The notes below the pieces were generated by a model. The model was not told the origin of the DNA and ran no database searches. It worked only from the letters and a program-made list of their open reading frames with translations. A stretch of 55,030 bases of DNA from Candidatus Omnitrophota bacterium (GTDB taxonomy: Bacteria > Omnitrophota > Gorgyraeia > Zapsychrales > Zapsychraceae). Both the position numbers and the translations under genes were made by a program. Positions 7,879-18,300 of this stretch are shown here, in pieces. Numbering within the stretch: the first letter of the stretch is position 1; the number at the start of each line of letters is the position of its first letter. The stretch covers positions 1 to 55,030 of the forward strand of contig JAGVNC010000008.1 of assembly GCA_020053475.1 (NCBI GenBank), in the 5' to 3' direction.

Positions 7879-7908
7879 TTGACAACCCACACGAGTGTGT
7901 GGTAGTAT
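7879..7908 (+). promoter_or_regulatory. ssb promoter with an operator-like palindrome between -35 and -10
   Basis: TTGACA (7879-7884), 18-bp spacer, TAGTAT (7903-7908). The spacer is almost entirely filled by the inverted repeat CCACAC-GAGT-GTGTGG (7887-7902). A repressor bound here would block RNA polymerase directly. It is not the classical LexA box. The leader to ssb is about 80 bases. Confidence 0.65.
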
Positions 7909-7994
7909 CTTTTTGTAAATAATTCCCCATTCTTTAGTGAGTTTTGTATAATCAAATAACAAGATATTTTAATGCCAATGAAAGGAGAAAAAAC

Positions 7995-8417
7995 ATGAGC
8001 TTAAACAGTGTAAACATTATGGGGAATTTGACGCGTGATCCGGAATTAAAGTACACGCCTTCGGGCAAGGCGGTCTGCAGTATGTCGCTCGCCAACAATC
8101 GCGTGTTTACAAGCAAGGGCGAGAAGGTGACGGAAGTATCGTATTTTGATGTCGAGGTGTGGGGACCGGTCGGGGAAAATTGCGTAAAATATTTAACTAA
8201 AGGCAGCGGCATTATCGTCGAAGGGCGCTTGAAGCAGGACCGCTGGGAGAAAGACGGCAAAACCCAAAGCCGCGTGCGGATTACGGCAACCAATATTCAT
8301 TTCCTCCCTAAGAAAACGAATAATGGCAGCAGTGGTGCAGGCACCCAACAATCTCATGCGGAAGTCGGAGCCGAAGTTGCCGAACCTACGGCCCAATCCA
8401 CCGCGTGGGATGAATAA
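7995..8417 (+). CDS. ssb: Single-stranded DNA-binding protein
   Basis: 140 residues from ATG 7995 with AAAGGAGA upstream. The OB fold is complete: MSLNSVNIMGNLTRDPELKY, VCSMSLANNR, FDVEVWGPVGENCVKYLTKGSGIIVEGRL, then SRVRITATNIHFL. It coats single-stranded DNA in replication and repair. The linker after residue 106 is short and the protein ends STAWDE; the acidic DDDIPF-type tip with its terminal Phe, used by most bacterial SSBs to recruit partners, is missing. Whether another SSB exists elsewhere cannot be told. It ends base to base against the stop of the flavoprotein gene on the opposite strand. Confidence 0.93.
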   Translation: MSLNSVNIMGNLTRDPELKYTPSGKAVCSMSLANNRVFTSKGEKVTEVSYFDVEVWGPVGENCVKYLTKGSGIIVEGRLKQDRWEKDGKTQSRVRITATNIHFLPKKTNNGSSGAGTQQSHAEVGAEVAEPTAQSTAWDE

Positions 8418-9599
8418 TCACACGCTCTGCCCGGCGACGAAGCCCGACGCCCAGGCCCACTGGAAATTGTAGCCTCCCAAGTGCCCGGTAACGTCGACCA
8501 CTTCCCCGATAAAATAAAGCCCGGTGATTTTATTGGTTTCCATCGTTTTTGAGGAAAGTTCTGTTGTATCTACTCCCCCCACAGTGACTTCAGCTTTTGC
8601 ATAACCTTCCGTTCCCGCAGGGGTTACTATCCATCCGTGAAGCCAATCACTGATTTTTTCCATTTTATGAAACGAGATTTCGTTGAGAGGTTGGTCCGCG
8701 AAAAAATGCTGGCATAGTTTTTCCGCTAATCGCGCCGGCAAATAGTCGGCGAGCGTGTTTTTTAACGTCGTTTTGCTTTTGTGCTGCGTTTTCAATTCCG
8801 CGAGAATATCGACATCAGCGAGGAGGTCGATGGTAATTGTTTCGCCTTCCCGCCAATAAGAAGAAATCTGCAGGATCGCCGGTCCGCTTAAGCCCTTGTG
8901 CGTAAAAAGAATATTTTCGTCGAACAAAATTTTGTTGAGAGAAACGCGCGCGTTGACGGACAATCCTGACAGATCCTGAAAAATGGCCAGCTCATTTTTT
9001 CTCCATAGCAAAGGCACAAGGCCCGGCCGACACGGGTTAACCTTGATGGCAAATTGCTTCGCCAAGCGATACCCTAAATCGGTCGCCCCCAGAGGAGGAA
9101 TGGACAATCCGCCCGTTGCCACGACAAGGGATTCGCAGCTAAAATCACCGTGATTTGTTTTTAGATGGAAATGAGCTGCGTTTTTGGTAACGGTCTTTAT
9201 TGAGGTTGACGTGAGGATTTGTGCGTTAACGGCCGCGCATTCCTTTTTCAGAAGATCAATGATTTCTTGCGCGTTTATGTCGCAGAAGAGTTGTCCCAGT
9301 TTTTTTTCGTGGAAAGAGATCCCGTGTTTTTTGACAAGACGGCAAAAATCATCGGGCGTAAAGCGTGCCAGCGCTGATTTGGCGAAATGCGGATTGGTGC
9401 TCAAAAATTGTCCGGGAGCAGTGTGAATATTGGTGAAATTACAGCACCCGCCACCGGAAATCCGGATTTTTTTGCCGGCCGTGTCGTTGTGTTCGAGGAC
9501 GACAACACAGCGGCCGCGTTTGCCTGCTTCGATCGCACACATCAAGCCGGCAGCGCCAGCACCTAAAATCATCACATCGTTGTGTTGGGGTTTTAGCAT
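8418..9599 (-). CDS. HI0933/YhiN-family FAD-dependent oxidoreductase
   Basis: 393 residues. FAD-binding Rossmann motif ILGAGAAGLMCAIEAGKRG (11-29), followed by the family hallmark GKKIRISGGGCCNFTN (about 43-58), VVATGGLSIPPLGATDLGY in the middle and the C-terminal GEVVDVTGHLGGYNFQWAWASG. The reaction of this family (once called BaiN-like) is not settled; a flavin reductase or oxidase role is assumed. The gene is divergent from the NHL protein gene and converges without any gap on ssb. The promoter (9610-9638) would put the transcript start about four bases before the ATG. Confidence 0.9.
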   Translation of the reverse strand: MLKPQHNDVMILGAGAAGLMCAIEAGKRGRCVVVLEHNDTAGKKIRISGGGCCNFTNIHTAPGQFLSTNPHFAKSALARFTPDDFCRLVKKHGISFHEKKLGQLFCDINAQEIIDLLKKECAAVNAQILTSTSIKTVTKNAAHFHLKTNHGDFSCESLVVATGGLSIPPLGATDLGYRLAKQFAIKVNPCRPGLVPLLWRKNELAIFQDLSGLSVNARVSLNKILFDENILFTHKGLSGPAILQISSYWREGETITIDLLADVDILAELKTQHKSKTTLKNTLADYLPARLAEKLCQHFFADQPLNEISFHKMEKISDWLHGWIVTPAGTEGYAKAEVTVGGVDTTELSSKTMETNKITGLYFIGEVVDVTGHLGGYNFQWAWASGFVAGQSV

Positions 9600-9609
9600 A
9601 AACAGTGCC

Positions 9610-9638
9610 TATTATAATCGAGAAATTGTCAAAGGCAA
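9610..9638 (-). promoter_or_regulatory. Promoter of the flavoprotein gene, likely leaderless
   Basis: On the minus strand TTGCCT (9638-9633), 17-bp spacer, perfect TATAAT (9615-9610). The predicted start near 9603 is only four or five bases from the ATG at 9599. Confidence 0.55.
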
Positions 9639-9642
9639 ACAA

Positions 9643-9669
9643 CACAATTCGTCGTGTCACAATTCGTCG
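9643..9669. repeat. Direct repeat, two exact 12-mers 15 bp apart
   Basis: CACAATTCGTCG occurs at 9643-9654 and 9658-9669, right upstream of the -35 box of the flavoprotein promoter and 33 bp before the NHL gene. Its placement between divergent genes suggests a regulator site. Confidence 0.55.
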
Positions 9670-9701
9670 ATTCGCTATATTCTTCCTTATATGGTATATT
9701 T

Positions 9702-11885
9702 ATGACGATGAAAAGAATAGCCCTGAATAAATCACTTAGGTGTTGGTGTTTTGTGGGGATGCTTTTTGCCGGGGTTTATTTTTGTGACTCCGGATCGGCT
9801 CAAATCACAACCGTTAGCCCCCGTCTTAAAACGTTGCCCCAAGATAAACTCAAGAATTTTTTGTTGTCGACAAAAGAATTAAATTTTGGCCATGATCTCG
9901 AAGAGGCAACTGTTTATCTAACCAATATTTCTTCTAAGGATTTGTCTTGGAGCGCGGCACCTGCGCAATCATGGGCCAGCGTTGCCCCGGCCAGCGCAAC
10001 GATCTTAGATCCTCAAACATTATCTGCGGATGCTTCTTATCGCCATGTTACCATGTGGCCGCAATCCTTACAATTAGCGAATCTTTGGTATGTCATTAAT
10101 CCTGAGAGTGTGGGCATCGATTTAGAAGGCAATATTTATGTTGTTGATTCCGGGAGCTCTCCGATCCAGAAATTTAATCAATATGAAGAATTCCTTTACG
10201 AGATGAATCCCAGTAACAACCCCCAATCTCCGCTGTACCCACGTCACATAGCGTTTGATTCCAATAACAATTTTTATGTCGTTGATTCCGCTCAATCGGT
10301 TGTTCAATTTGACAAGAATGGGAATTATATTCAATCGTTGATTTTTCCGACCAACTTTCCTTTGCCCATTGCGCCTTATGATATCGCCATTAGTGCAGCC
10401 AATGAAATTTATATTACAGACGTCAATAACTTTAAGATCCATAAATTTGATCAAAACGGGAATTACCTTTTAAGCTGGGGGAGCAAGGGCCTCGGCGACG
10501 GGCAATTTGACAGCCAGAGCTTCAAAGTAGGGATTGTTGTCGATCGTCTCGACGGGAATGTGTATGTCGCGGATAATCATTACGAACGGATTCAGCGCTT
10601 TGATCCGCAGGGCAATTTTGTGGACAGTTTTTGTGCCGGCGAACTAGTCGCCGATTGCAAACAATTGATTAGTGAATCTCACTTCCAAGAGGGATTTGCT
10701 ATTGATCAGCACGTCCTTTATGTGGTGCATGAAGACATGGGGTTTATCCGAAAATTTAAGACAGATGGGACGCCTGTCGCTTTCCTTAATCCGACGCAAT
10801 GGTTCACAGATTTGGGATGGTATAGCCAGGGCGATTTATCCATTACTCCCAGCGGCGATATTTATATGGCAGGCAATGACCGTACGATTGCTAAATTCAA
10901 CAAGGATGGGGATTTGTTGGCTTTCTTTAAGAGTCATGTTAAAGAACAGCCCGGCGCTTTTTATTGGCCCGTTGGGGTTGCTGTCGATCAAGAGGGAGAC
11001 CTTTACATTCGCGATGAAAATGAAAAGATCCAAAAATTCGATGCAACGGGCAAACTGAAACAATCTTGGGACATCGCCGGTATTTATCCATTGATTAATC
11101 CGTTAGACTCGATGTCCATGTCAGTGGATGTGCAAAAAAATATGTACATTGCTCAGCAAAATTTTCTGTTGAAGCTGGGATCGCAGGGAGAAGTCAAGAA
11201 TATCTGGACATTTAGTCAGTATACTGCGCTGGGCGTGATGGCCATGGACTATCCGCATGATCAAATCTTTATGTTAGCTGAAGGGGCAGCACCAACATTC
11301 GCTCAAAAATTGGTCAAATTAGACATTCAGGGCAATGTCCTGTGGGAAGTCAATCTAAATTTCATTCCGAATCCTTATACCATTACCGATATAGCGGTTG
11401 ATCAGGGCAAGAATACTCTTTATCTATCAAGTCGAACAGACGGTGTTTATCAATTTAATTTTAACGGTGTATTGCTGAGCCATTTCAATTATGCTCCAGC
11501 CTTAAAACCGTCTTGGTTCGGGGGAAGCACAAGCCTTACCGTTGATCAGGATGGGTATATCTATGTTCTCTTTTATGATTCTGCCGAGGTGCATAAATAT
11601 GATGCTAATGGTAATTTTTTGACCAGTTGGGGACAGGGAGGGACAAAAGCCGGCGAACTTTTATTGAGAGGCAGTAACTGGATCCGCTCCTGTGGAAATC
11701 ATATTTGTGTCATCGAACACGGCTCCAATCGTGTTCAAGTTTTTTCGCAGGCTTCCTTCCCCGTCACTATTTCTGTTGATAAAACGTCCCTCCCCCTTGG
11801 ACAAAGCTTATCGGAGGTCATTTTTACCAAGATGGGCCCCCTGGCGGGACTCCCTGTCAAACTTAAAGTGACTGTCGAAAAATAA
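9702..11885 (+). CDS. Secreted NHL-repeat beta-propeller protein
   Basis: 727 residues from ATG 9702 (ATG 9708 equally possible; no clear ribosome site). Signal peptide about 1-31 (basic start, CFVGMLFAGVYF core, GSA end). Residues about 45-100 resemble a BACON/Ig-like domain (WSAAPAQSWASVAPASATI). The rest holds about ten NHL repeats of the pattern GIAVD-x-GNIYVVDSGNNRIQKFDxxGNF, for example IAFDSNNNFYVVDS, IYITDVNNFKIHKFDQNGNY, VYVADNHYERIQRFDPQGNF and VDQDGYIYVLFYDSAEVHKYD. NHL propellers bind proteins or sugars outside the cell; no catalytic residues can be assigned. The tail (PVTISVDKTSLPLGQS) is another short beta module. Confidence 0.8.
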   Translation: MTMKRIALNKSLRCWCFVGMLFAGVYFCDSGSAQITTVSPRLKTLPQDKLKNFLLSTKELNFGHDLEEATVYLTNISSKDLSWSAAPAQSWASVAPASATILDPQTLSADASYRHVTMWPQSLQLANLWYVINPESVGIDLEGNIYVVDSGSSPIQKFNQYEEFLYEMNPSNNPQSPLYPRHIAFDSNNNFYVVDSAQSVVQFDKNGNYIQSLIFPTNFPLPIAPYDIAISAANEIYITDVNNFKIHKFDQNGNYLLSWGSKGLGDGQFDSQSFKVGIVVDRLDGNVYVADNHYERIQRFDPQGNFVDSFCAGELVADCKQLISESHFQEGFAIDQHVLYVVHEDMGFIRKFKTDGTPVAFLNPTQWFTDLGWYSQGDLSITPSGDIYMAGNDRTIAKFNKDGDLLAFFKSHVKEQPGAFYWPVGVAVDQEGDLYIRDENEKIQKFDATGKLKQSWDIAGIYPLINPLDSMSMSVDVQKNMYIAQQNFLLKLGSQGEVKNIWTFSQYTALGVMAMDYPHDQIFMLAEGAAPTFAQKLVKLDIQGNVLWEVNLNFIPNPYTITDIAVDQGKNTLYLSSRTDGVYQFNFNGVLLSHFNYAPALKPSWFGGSTSLTVDQDGYIYVLFYDSAEVHKYDANGNFLTSWGQGGTKAGELLLRGSNWIRSCGNHICVIEHGSNRVQVFSQASFPVTISVDKTSLPLGQSLSEVIFTKMGPLAGLPVKLKVTVEK

Positions 11886-11932
11886 TTCGATTAAAAAGAA
11901 TAAACCTCAACTGATTTTTCCCCTCTTAAGGC

Positions 11933-11961
11933 TTGCAACTTCCCAATGCATGGATTAATAT
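11933..11961 (+). promoter_or_regulatory. Promoter of the galT pair
   Basis: TTGCAA (11933-11938), 17-bp spacer, TAATAT (11956-11961). The leader of about 85 bases contains the inverted-repeat element at 11981-12048. Confidence 0.55.
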
Positions 11962-11980
11962 AGTTCACGGTTTTAAAGAA

Positions 11981-12048
11981 GTTCGTAGTTGAGAGTTCGT
12001 AGTCATTTTTTATTTTTTACTCCGAACTCCCAACTGTGAACTCCCAAC
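11981..12048. repeat. Imperfect hairpin with 14-bp periodic arms
   Basis: The left arm has GTTCGTAG at 11981 and 11995. The right arm has GAACTCCCAAC at 12024 and 12038. Both arms have a 14-bp period and the right arm is roughly the reverse complement of the left. The loop is T/A-rich. The element lies in the leader of galT, ending four bases before the ATG. Confidence 0.55.
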
Positions 12049-12052
12049 GATT

Positions 12053-13084
12053 ATGCCAGAATTACGCAAAGACCCTGTGGTGGGCCGCTGGGTGATTATC
12101 GCCACCGAACGCGCCCGCCGCCCAGGAAATTTCGTCGACCAAACTACCGATGGACACGATTCCAACGGGGACCGATGCCGATTTTGCCATCATGAAGGGC
12201 TGGTCGTGTCCATGGTTTCGCGCCCGCATCACGCTAGAACCGAAGGCCAGCCGTGGGACGTGGCGGTCATTCCTTTCCAAACGTCTTTTTTGCAGACTAA
12301 TATTGAATTTAAACGCACCAAACACGGGCTTTACGATGTCATGAGCGGCTTTGGGGTGCATGAAGTCGTGATCGAGACCCCCGATCATGTGGCGAACATG
12401 GCGGATTTGGACCAAGCCCAAATCCAAGTTGTTATCGAAACATACGCCCAGCGCATCCACGCGTTGGAAAAAAATTCCTATTTTCAGTTTGTGATGGTGT
12501 TCAAAAATTACGGGGAGATCGCCGGCAGCCGCAACATCGGCCATGCTCGTTCACATATTGTGGCAACACCCGTCAATCCTCTGCATATGAAACAAAAGTT
12601 ACGCGGCACGCGTGATTATTATGCAGCGCACAAGGCGTGCATTTATTGCGATCTCATTCAAGAAGAATTGCGCCAGAAAAGCCGTATCATTTTGGAAACG
12701 CCGCATTTTTTGGCCGTGGCCCCGTTTGCCGCGCGGTTTTTATTCGAAATCTGGATCTTACCGAAAAAACATTCCTGCGATTTCACGACCGGAATTGTGG
12801 GCTGTGAAGAAGACTTGGCCTACGTGTTAAAAACATTATTAGTGAAATTTAAAGAAGGGCTGGACGATCCGGCGTACAATTTTTATCTGCAAACAGCGCC
12901 ATTCCGCCGGCCGGACCCGGATTACAAGCGCTGGGAAAACCTGGACAAGGATTTTCACTGGCACATCGAACTGATGCCGCGTTTGACGCAGATTGCCGGA
13001 TTTGAAAAAGGCACGGGATTTTACATTTCGGATGTCCCGCCCGAATCGATGGCGGAGTATTTAAGGGAAATAGAATTTAAGTGA
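12053..13084 (+). CDS. GalT-family protein lacking the catalytic histidine
   Basis: 343 residues. HIT-superfamily galactose-1-phosphate uridylyltransferase fold: MPELRKDPVVGRWVIIATERARRP at the start, zinc ligands C42/C45 (CRFC), HEVVIETPDH near 102, FHWHIELMPRL near 302. The active-site motif that normally reads EHPHSQ(I/L) reads GHARSHI at 163-169: the nucleophilic second histidine is Arg166 and the preceding Glu is Gly. UMP transfer through a phosphohistidine should be impossible. GalT works as a dimer with shared active sites, so this could be the partner of the intact GalT just downstream, or a paralogue with another use. Its stop is 12 bases before the next start. Confidence 0.85.
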   Translation: MPELRKDPVVGRWVIIATERARRPGNFVDQTTDGHDSNGDRCRFCHHEGLVVSMVSRPHHARTEGQPWDVAVIPFQTSFLQTNIEFKRTKHGLYDVMSGFGVHEVVIETPDHVANMADLDQAQIQVVIETYAQRIHALEKNSYFQFVMVFKNYGEIAGSRNIGHARSHIVATPVNPLHMKQKLRGTRDYYAAHKACIYCDLIQEELRQKSRIILETPHFLAVAPFAARFLFEIWILPKKHSCDFTTGIVGCEEDLAYVLKTLLVKFKEGLDDPAYNFYLQTAPFRRPDPDYKRWENLDKDFHWHIELMPRLTQIAGFEKGTGFYISDVPPESMAEYLREIEFK

Positions 13085-13096
13085 TCAGAGGAAACC

Positions 13097-14086
13097 ATGG
13101 CTGAATTCCGTAAAGATCCGATTGTTGGCCAGTGGGTGATTGTCCACACGGATAATTCGTGGGGACCGGACCGCTACGCGGTCGAGGACCATACTCCTCG
13201 CGATCGGGCGACATGCCAATTTTGTCCCGGCCGTGAGCACATGACCCCGCCCGAATTGGATGCTGTGCGCTCCAACGGCGAGCACAGCGGGTGGAAATTG
13301 CGCGTTGTCCCCAATAAGTTCCCGGCATTAAAAATCGAAGGAACTATCGACGCGCGCAAGTCCGGGCTATTTGATTATTCCAACGGTGTGGGGGCCCACG
13401 AAGTCGTGATTGAGACACCCGACCACAACAAACAATTGGCGGATTTAAGCCTCGATGAAATCAAATGGGTGATCGATAAATATCAAAGCCGGTTGGTCGA
13501 TTTGACCGGTGACAAACGGTTTAAATACATTATTATTTTTAAGAATTACGGCGATTCAGCCGGCGCTACCATCGAGCACAGTCATACCCAAATCATCGCT
13601 CTACCCATGATTCCTAAGTATGTTGTTGAAGAGCTGGAAGGCACGCGACGGTATTTTGAACAAAATCAACGCTGTGTGTTTTGCGATATGCTTGCCCAGG
13701 AATCCAAGGATGAGGATCGCATCGTCATCCAAAATGACGAATTTGTGGCCTTTTGTCCGTTTGTCCAGCGGTATCCTTTTGAGACATGGATCCTGCCGAA
13801 AAATCACAGCTCGGAATTCGCTTCGTTATCCGATTCTGGAAAGATAAATTTGGCCGCAACCTTGAAGAATCTGCTACTCAAGATGCGTAAATGCCTGCAT
13901 GACCCGGCGTATAATTTTTATCTCCATGTGGCACCGATCAATTACGAAGGCCAACAAAGTTTTCACTGGCACATTGAATTTGTGCCCAAGCTCACCAATC
14001 CTTCCGGATTTGAGTGGGGGACAGGATTTTATACTGTCCGCACAGCCCCGCACGTCGCCGCCCGGTTTTTAAGGGAAGTGAACTAA
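13097..14086 (+). CDS. galT: Galactose-1-phosphate uridylyltransferase
   Basis: 329 residues, AGAGGA ribosome site. It swaps UMP between UDP-glucose and galactose-1-phosphate (Leloir pathway; some relatives act on ADP-sugars). All key parts are present: MAEFRKDPIVGQWVIV, CQFCPG zinc pair, HEVVIETPDH, IEHSHTQIIALP with nucleophile H163, and FHWHIEFVPKL. The start codon is 12 bases after the stop of the histidine-less paralogue, so the two are surely co-transcribed and made in similar amounts. gapA follows with its own promoter. Confidence 0.92.
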   Translation: MAEFRKDPIVGQWVIVHTDNSWGPDRYAVEDHTPRDRATCQFCPGREHMTPPELDAVRSNGEHSGWKLRVVPNKFPALKIEGTIDARKSGLFDYSNGVGAHEVVIETPDHNKQLADLSLDEIKWVIDKYQSRLVDLTGDKRFKYIIIFKNYGDSAGATIEHSHTQIIALPMIPKYVVEELEGTRRYFEQNQRCVFCDMLAQESKDEDRIVIQNDEFVAFCPFVQRYPFETWILPKNHSSEFASLSDSGKINLAATLKNLLLKMRKCLHDPAYNFYLHVAPINYEGQQSFHWHIEFVPKLTNPSGFEWGTGFYTVRTAPHVAARFLREVN

Positions 14087-14112
14087 CAACCTCATTCCTG
14101 CCGCAATAACTC

Positions 14113-14141
14113 TTGACAATCTTTAGGGATAGTTATATCTT
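14113..14141 (+). promoter_or_regulatory. gapA promoter
   Basis: Perfect TTGACA (14113-14118), 17-bp spacer, TATCTT (14136-14141); the leader is about 57 bases. Confidence 0.55.
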
Positions 14142-14174
14142 AGAAGTCTTGCCAAAATTTTTTTATAAAGTTAA

Positions 14175-15218
<1,044 letters not shown>

Positions 15219-15246
15219 GTAACAGCAAATTAATTCGATAGAAAAC

Positions 15247-15282
15247 AAAAGGTGCAGCTTGATTCAGGCTGCACCTTTTTTA
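15247..15282. terminator. Intrinsic terminator after gapA
   Basis: AAAAGGTGCAGC (15247-15258) pairs with GCTGCACCTTTT (15268-15279), followed by T-rich sequence. The A-run upstream makes it usable by the minus-strand giant gene as well. A second GC-rich hairpin (GGGGGCG/CGCCCCC) lies at about 15293-15319. Confidence 0.88.
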
Positions 15283-15361
15283 TATATTTAGAGGGGGCGC
15301 GATTTTCACCGCCGCCCCCCTTTGGGACCGTGGCTGGTAAAGTTTACGTTGCTGTGACTTA

Positions 15362-18300
15362 TTAATATTTTCCCATTAACTCCTGGACAATCCGCAATGT
15401 ATACGCCCATGTTGTATCAAACATCTTATCCCCGCCCTTAGCCATAATCTTTTTTTCGATATCGGCATAGTCTGTCGGGCTGGCTCCCACAGTTTTGGCG
15501 GCCTGCTCGATAAACATGATATCTCCTGTCAAATCATAGGCATATCCAGGGATCGATAAATAATCTTTCCCCGTCACTTTTGTCCCGTCATCATGGGAAT
15601 CAGCTGGGTAATCATAAGTGTCTGGGCAATACATCACTGTTTTGGGAATATTTGCGGTGGCAATCTGGCTCCATGGATACTGTTTGGTGACATTCCAAAG
15701 AGGAGGATTGAATGTGGGATAATAACCCCTTACAAGGACATCCTTCGCTTGATCCGCCCGTACTTCATCAGCCCCGTCATAAACACTTTTTAAAATACCG
15801 GTTAGAGCTATTTTTAACAGATATTCCTCATATTGTTGTGTTCCTTGATGGTTTTCGAGTATTTTACCGGAATTAAATTGACTGCGGAAAAGGCCGGTGC
15901 AGTCAATCTGGGCCAAATCAAAAATATCTGTGTACGCATCAAACCAATAGCGTTTTTTATTGCGCCAATTATCGTCAGCGATGGAATATTGAGTGGCCAT
16001 CGTTAAAGCGACCCAGGCCTCATCTCTATTGAGCAACTCGATTCCTGTCCCAGGATTCGCTGAGGCATTGAGTTTATGCGCCCGCAATGTCTCTGAGGCG
16101 ATGTTGATGCATGTGTTGTCCCATTTTTTCTTAGGGTGAGTGGTATAGGTTAATTCGATATTCTGCGCTTCCATTTCAAATTCATCTTTCGCTATTGGGT
16201 CATTGTTCAAATACACCAGCACCAGAGCGTTTCGTAAATATCTGAACAAATGTTGGTTGTCGATAATTTTAATCGCCTTTAATTCATCATAATAATAAGG
16301 CATCATATCGGCTGGGGGTTCTTCATACCAAGGTTCATCGATCTCTTGAAAACCAAACGGATCGCTTTCATCGAGATTGGTCGGCGTTAATGTGAGAATA
16401 TCATATTCGGCATTCTGATATAATTCAGAAGGATTTTTGGGGCAAGCCATCAGATGTTGTTCTATATCATTTGGATTTCCATATTGATCAACAAAAAATA
16501 CGCGTTGACGGCTGGCATACATTCGAAGAAGCATTTCATACGTTTTTAATCCTTCTTTAGAGCCGGCGTAAGCGGTTCTTAGCCCCTCGGTAATGTGCAT
16601 TTCTTCGCCGCTTGTTTTACCGCCGTAATCGATATTGTATGAATGAGCCCATCCTAAAACAGGATGAACAATATCATCGCCTGACGCGATGCCCAATTTC
16701 AGGGCATTGTAAATCTCATCGTAATCAGCTTTTAAATCAGCTTGAATTTTATTCTTTGAGTCCGTGGGATTAACACCAACCGTGTCATAATTCGGCAAGG
16801 CATGACGTTGCGCGGCGTAGGCGGCCACATTTTTATTCCACCAGGAAAAATATTGATTGCCTTCAGCGTCCTTGGCATCGATGTTAAAGGCCAACCCCTC
16901 GCCTCTTAACAAGGCCTCAGCTTCGGCTTCTTTGCCAATGGGATAGATGGCGTATCGGCGGTGGAATTGCGCCTGTCTGTCCATATAGTGGTTTCCACTG
17001 GTTAAAGGTTTAACGATATAGAAATTATTCGGTTCTGAGGTTAAATAACCCGTATAGGGATCTTCAACATCGGCTTTAATAGCCCAACCAGCGGGGACAT
17101 TTTCAATCCTTAAATATTTAAAGAACATTTCATTAAAAACATCATCTTTAGCTGTTGTTTTATCCATTCCGTTAGAAGCATTGACCACTCTCATGTCCAA
17201 TAAAAGAACATCGGAATCTGTTGACGTTGTGACGTACGCGAAGACTCCTTGTAAATGGCTGTAAGCAGCCATTGTAGGAGATGAAGGTGTCAAGACATCG
17301 TATGTTCTTATGGTCCTGCGAATATCCCCGTTGGTATTCCCGCGCATGATTTTGGAATACCCTTTAAAAATATCGAGGGAATATGAATAAGAAGATTCAA
17401 AATCTTCAGCTTTGATAACAAGGGAGCCCTCTTTGAGAATGTCATTTTTTAAATTGCTGGGAAGATTAGGGGTATTTTTAAGAAATCCGAGGACAGAGGT
17501 GTCCGTCAAATCGCCAAGAGGTGTATAATTCGTCATGACGACGTTGTATTTTAATTTGGCAGCTAGTTCCGATGGATCGCGATGCACCCGCGCGCTGATT
17601 TCAACAACCGAAGCTCCATCGGTACTGTCGGGGAATCGGGTGACGATATCAACCTGGGCCGGGACTACGGTGTCATCATAATCGACAACACCAAAAGGCA
17701 CGGAACCGTCCAGCGTCGGATACAATCCTTTAGGGAGCGGGATGGCCCCATGCAGGATAAATTCATTGGCGATCGGTCTATCCATTTCCATCACCGCGAC
17801 AATGTCGCCGGCTTCTAATGGCTCTTGATTAGAATCTTCCGGAGCATAAACAAGCGTCTCAGCGCTTTCTCCTTTGTCATAGCTGTTCTTTGCAACGATG
17901 GTAACGATTGCCGTTTGGTTTTTCTCTAAAAGAGGTAATGTGACCGGGACAAGATTTCCTATGAAGGGAGTCGGGAGTGTTAAAGGAGTCATATCTCCTT
18001 CCAAATTCATCTGCCCGGATAATTGGCATGGATTGACCGTACAATTATTGATTTGGATATCCATGGTTAACCCATCAATTTCATGAAACTCTGATGGGGC
18101 GATGACACTGGGAATCGGAACAGGCGCTTTAAATAAAACAGTTTTTGTATTGGAAGATTTTCCACTAGTGGTGTCATAAATATACAAATTTGCGTCCGTA
18201 TCATATTCTAAGGAGGGAATCTTGGCGGATAATGTCGTTGAGTTTACATATGTCAACGGTAAATTAAAGGATCCGCTAATGCCGTTGGATGTTATGGTCC

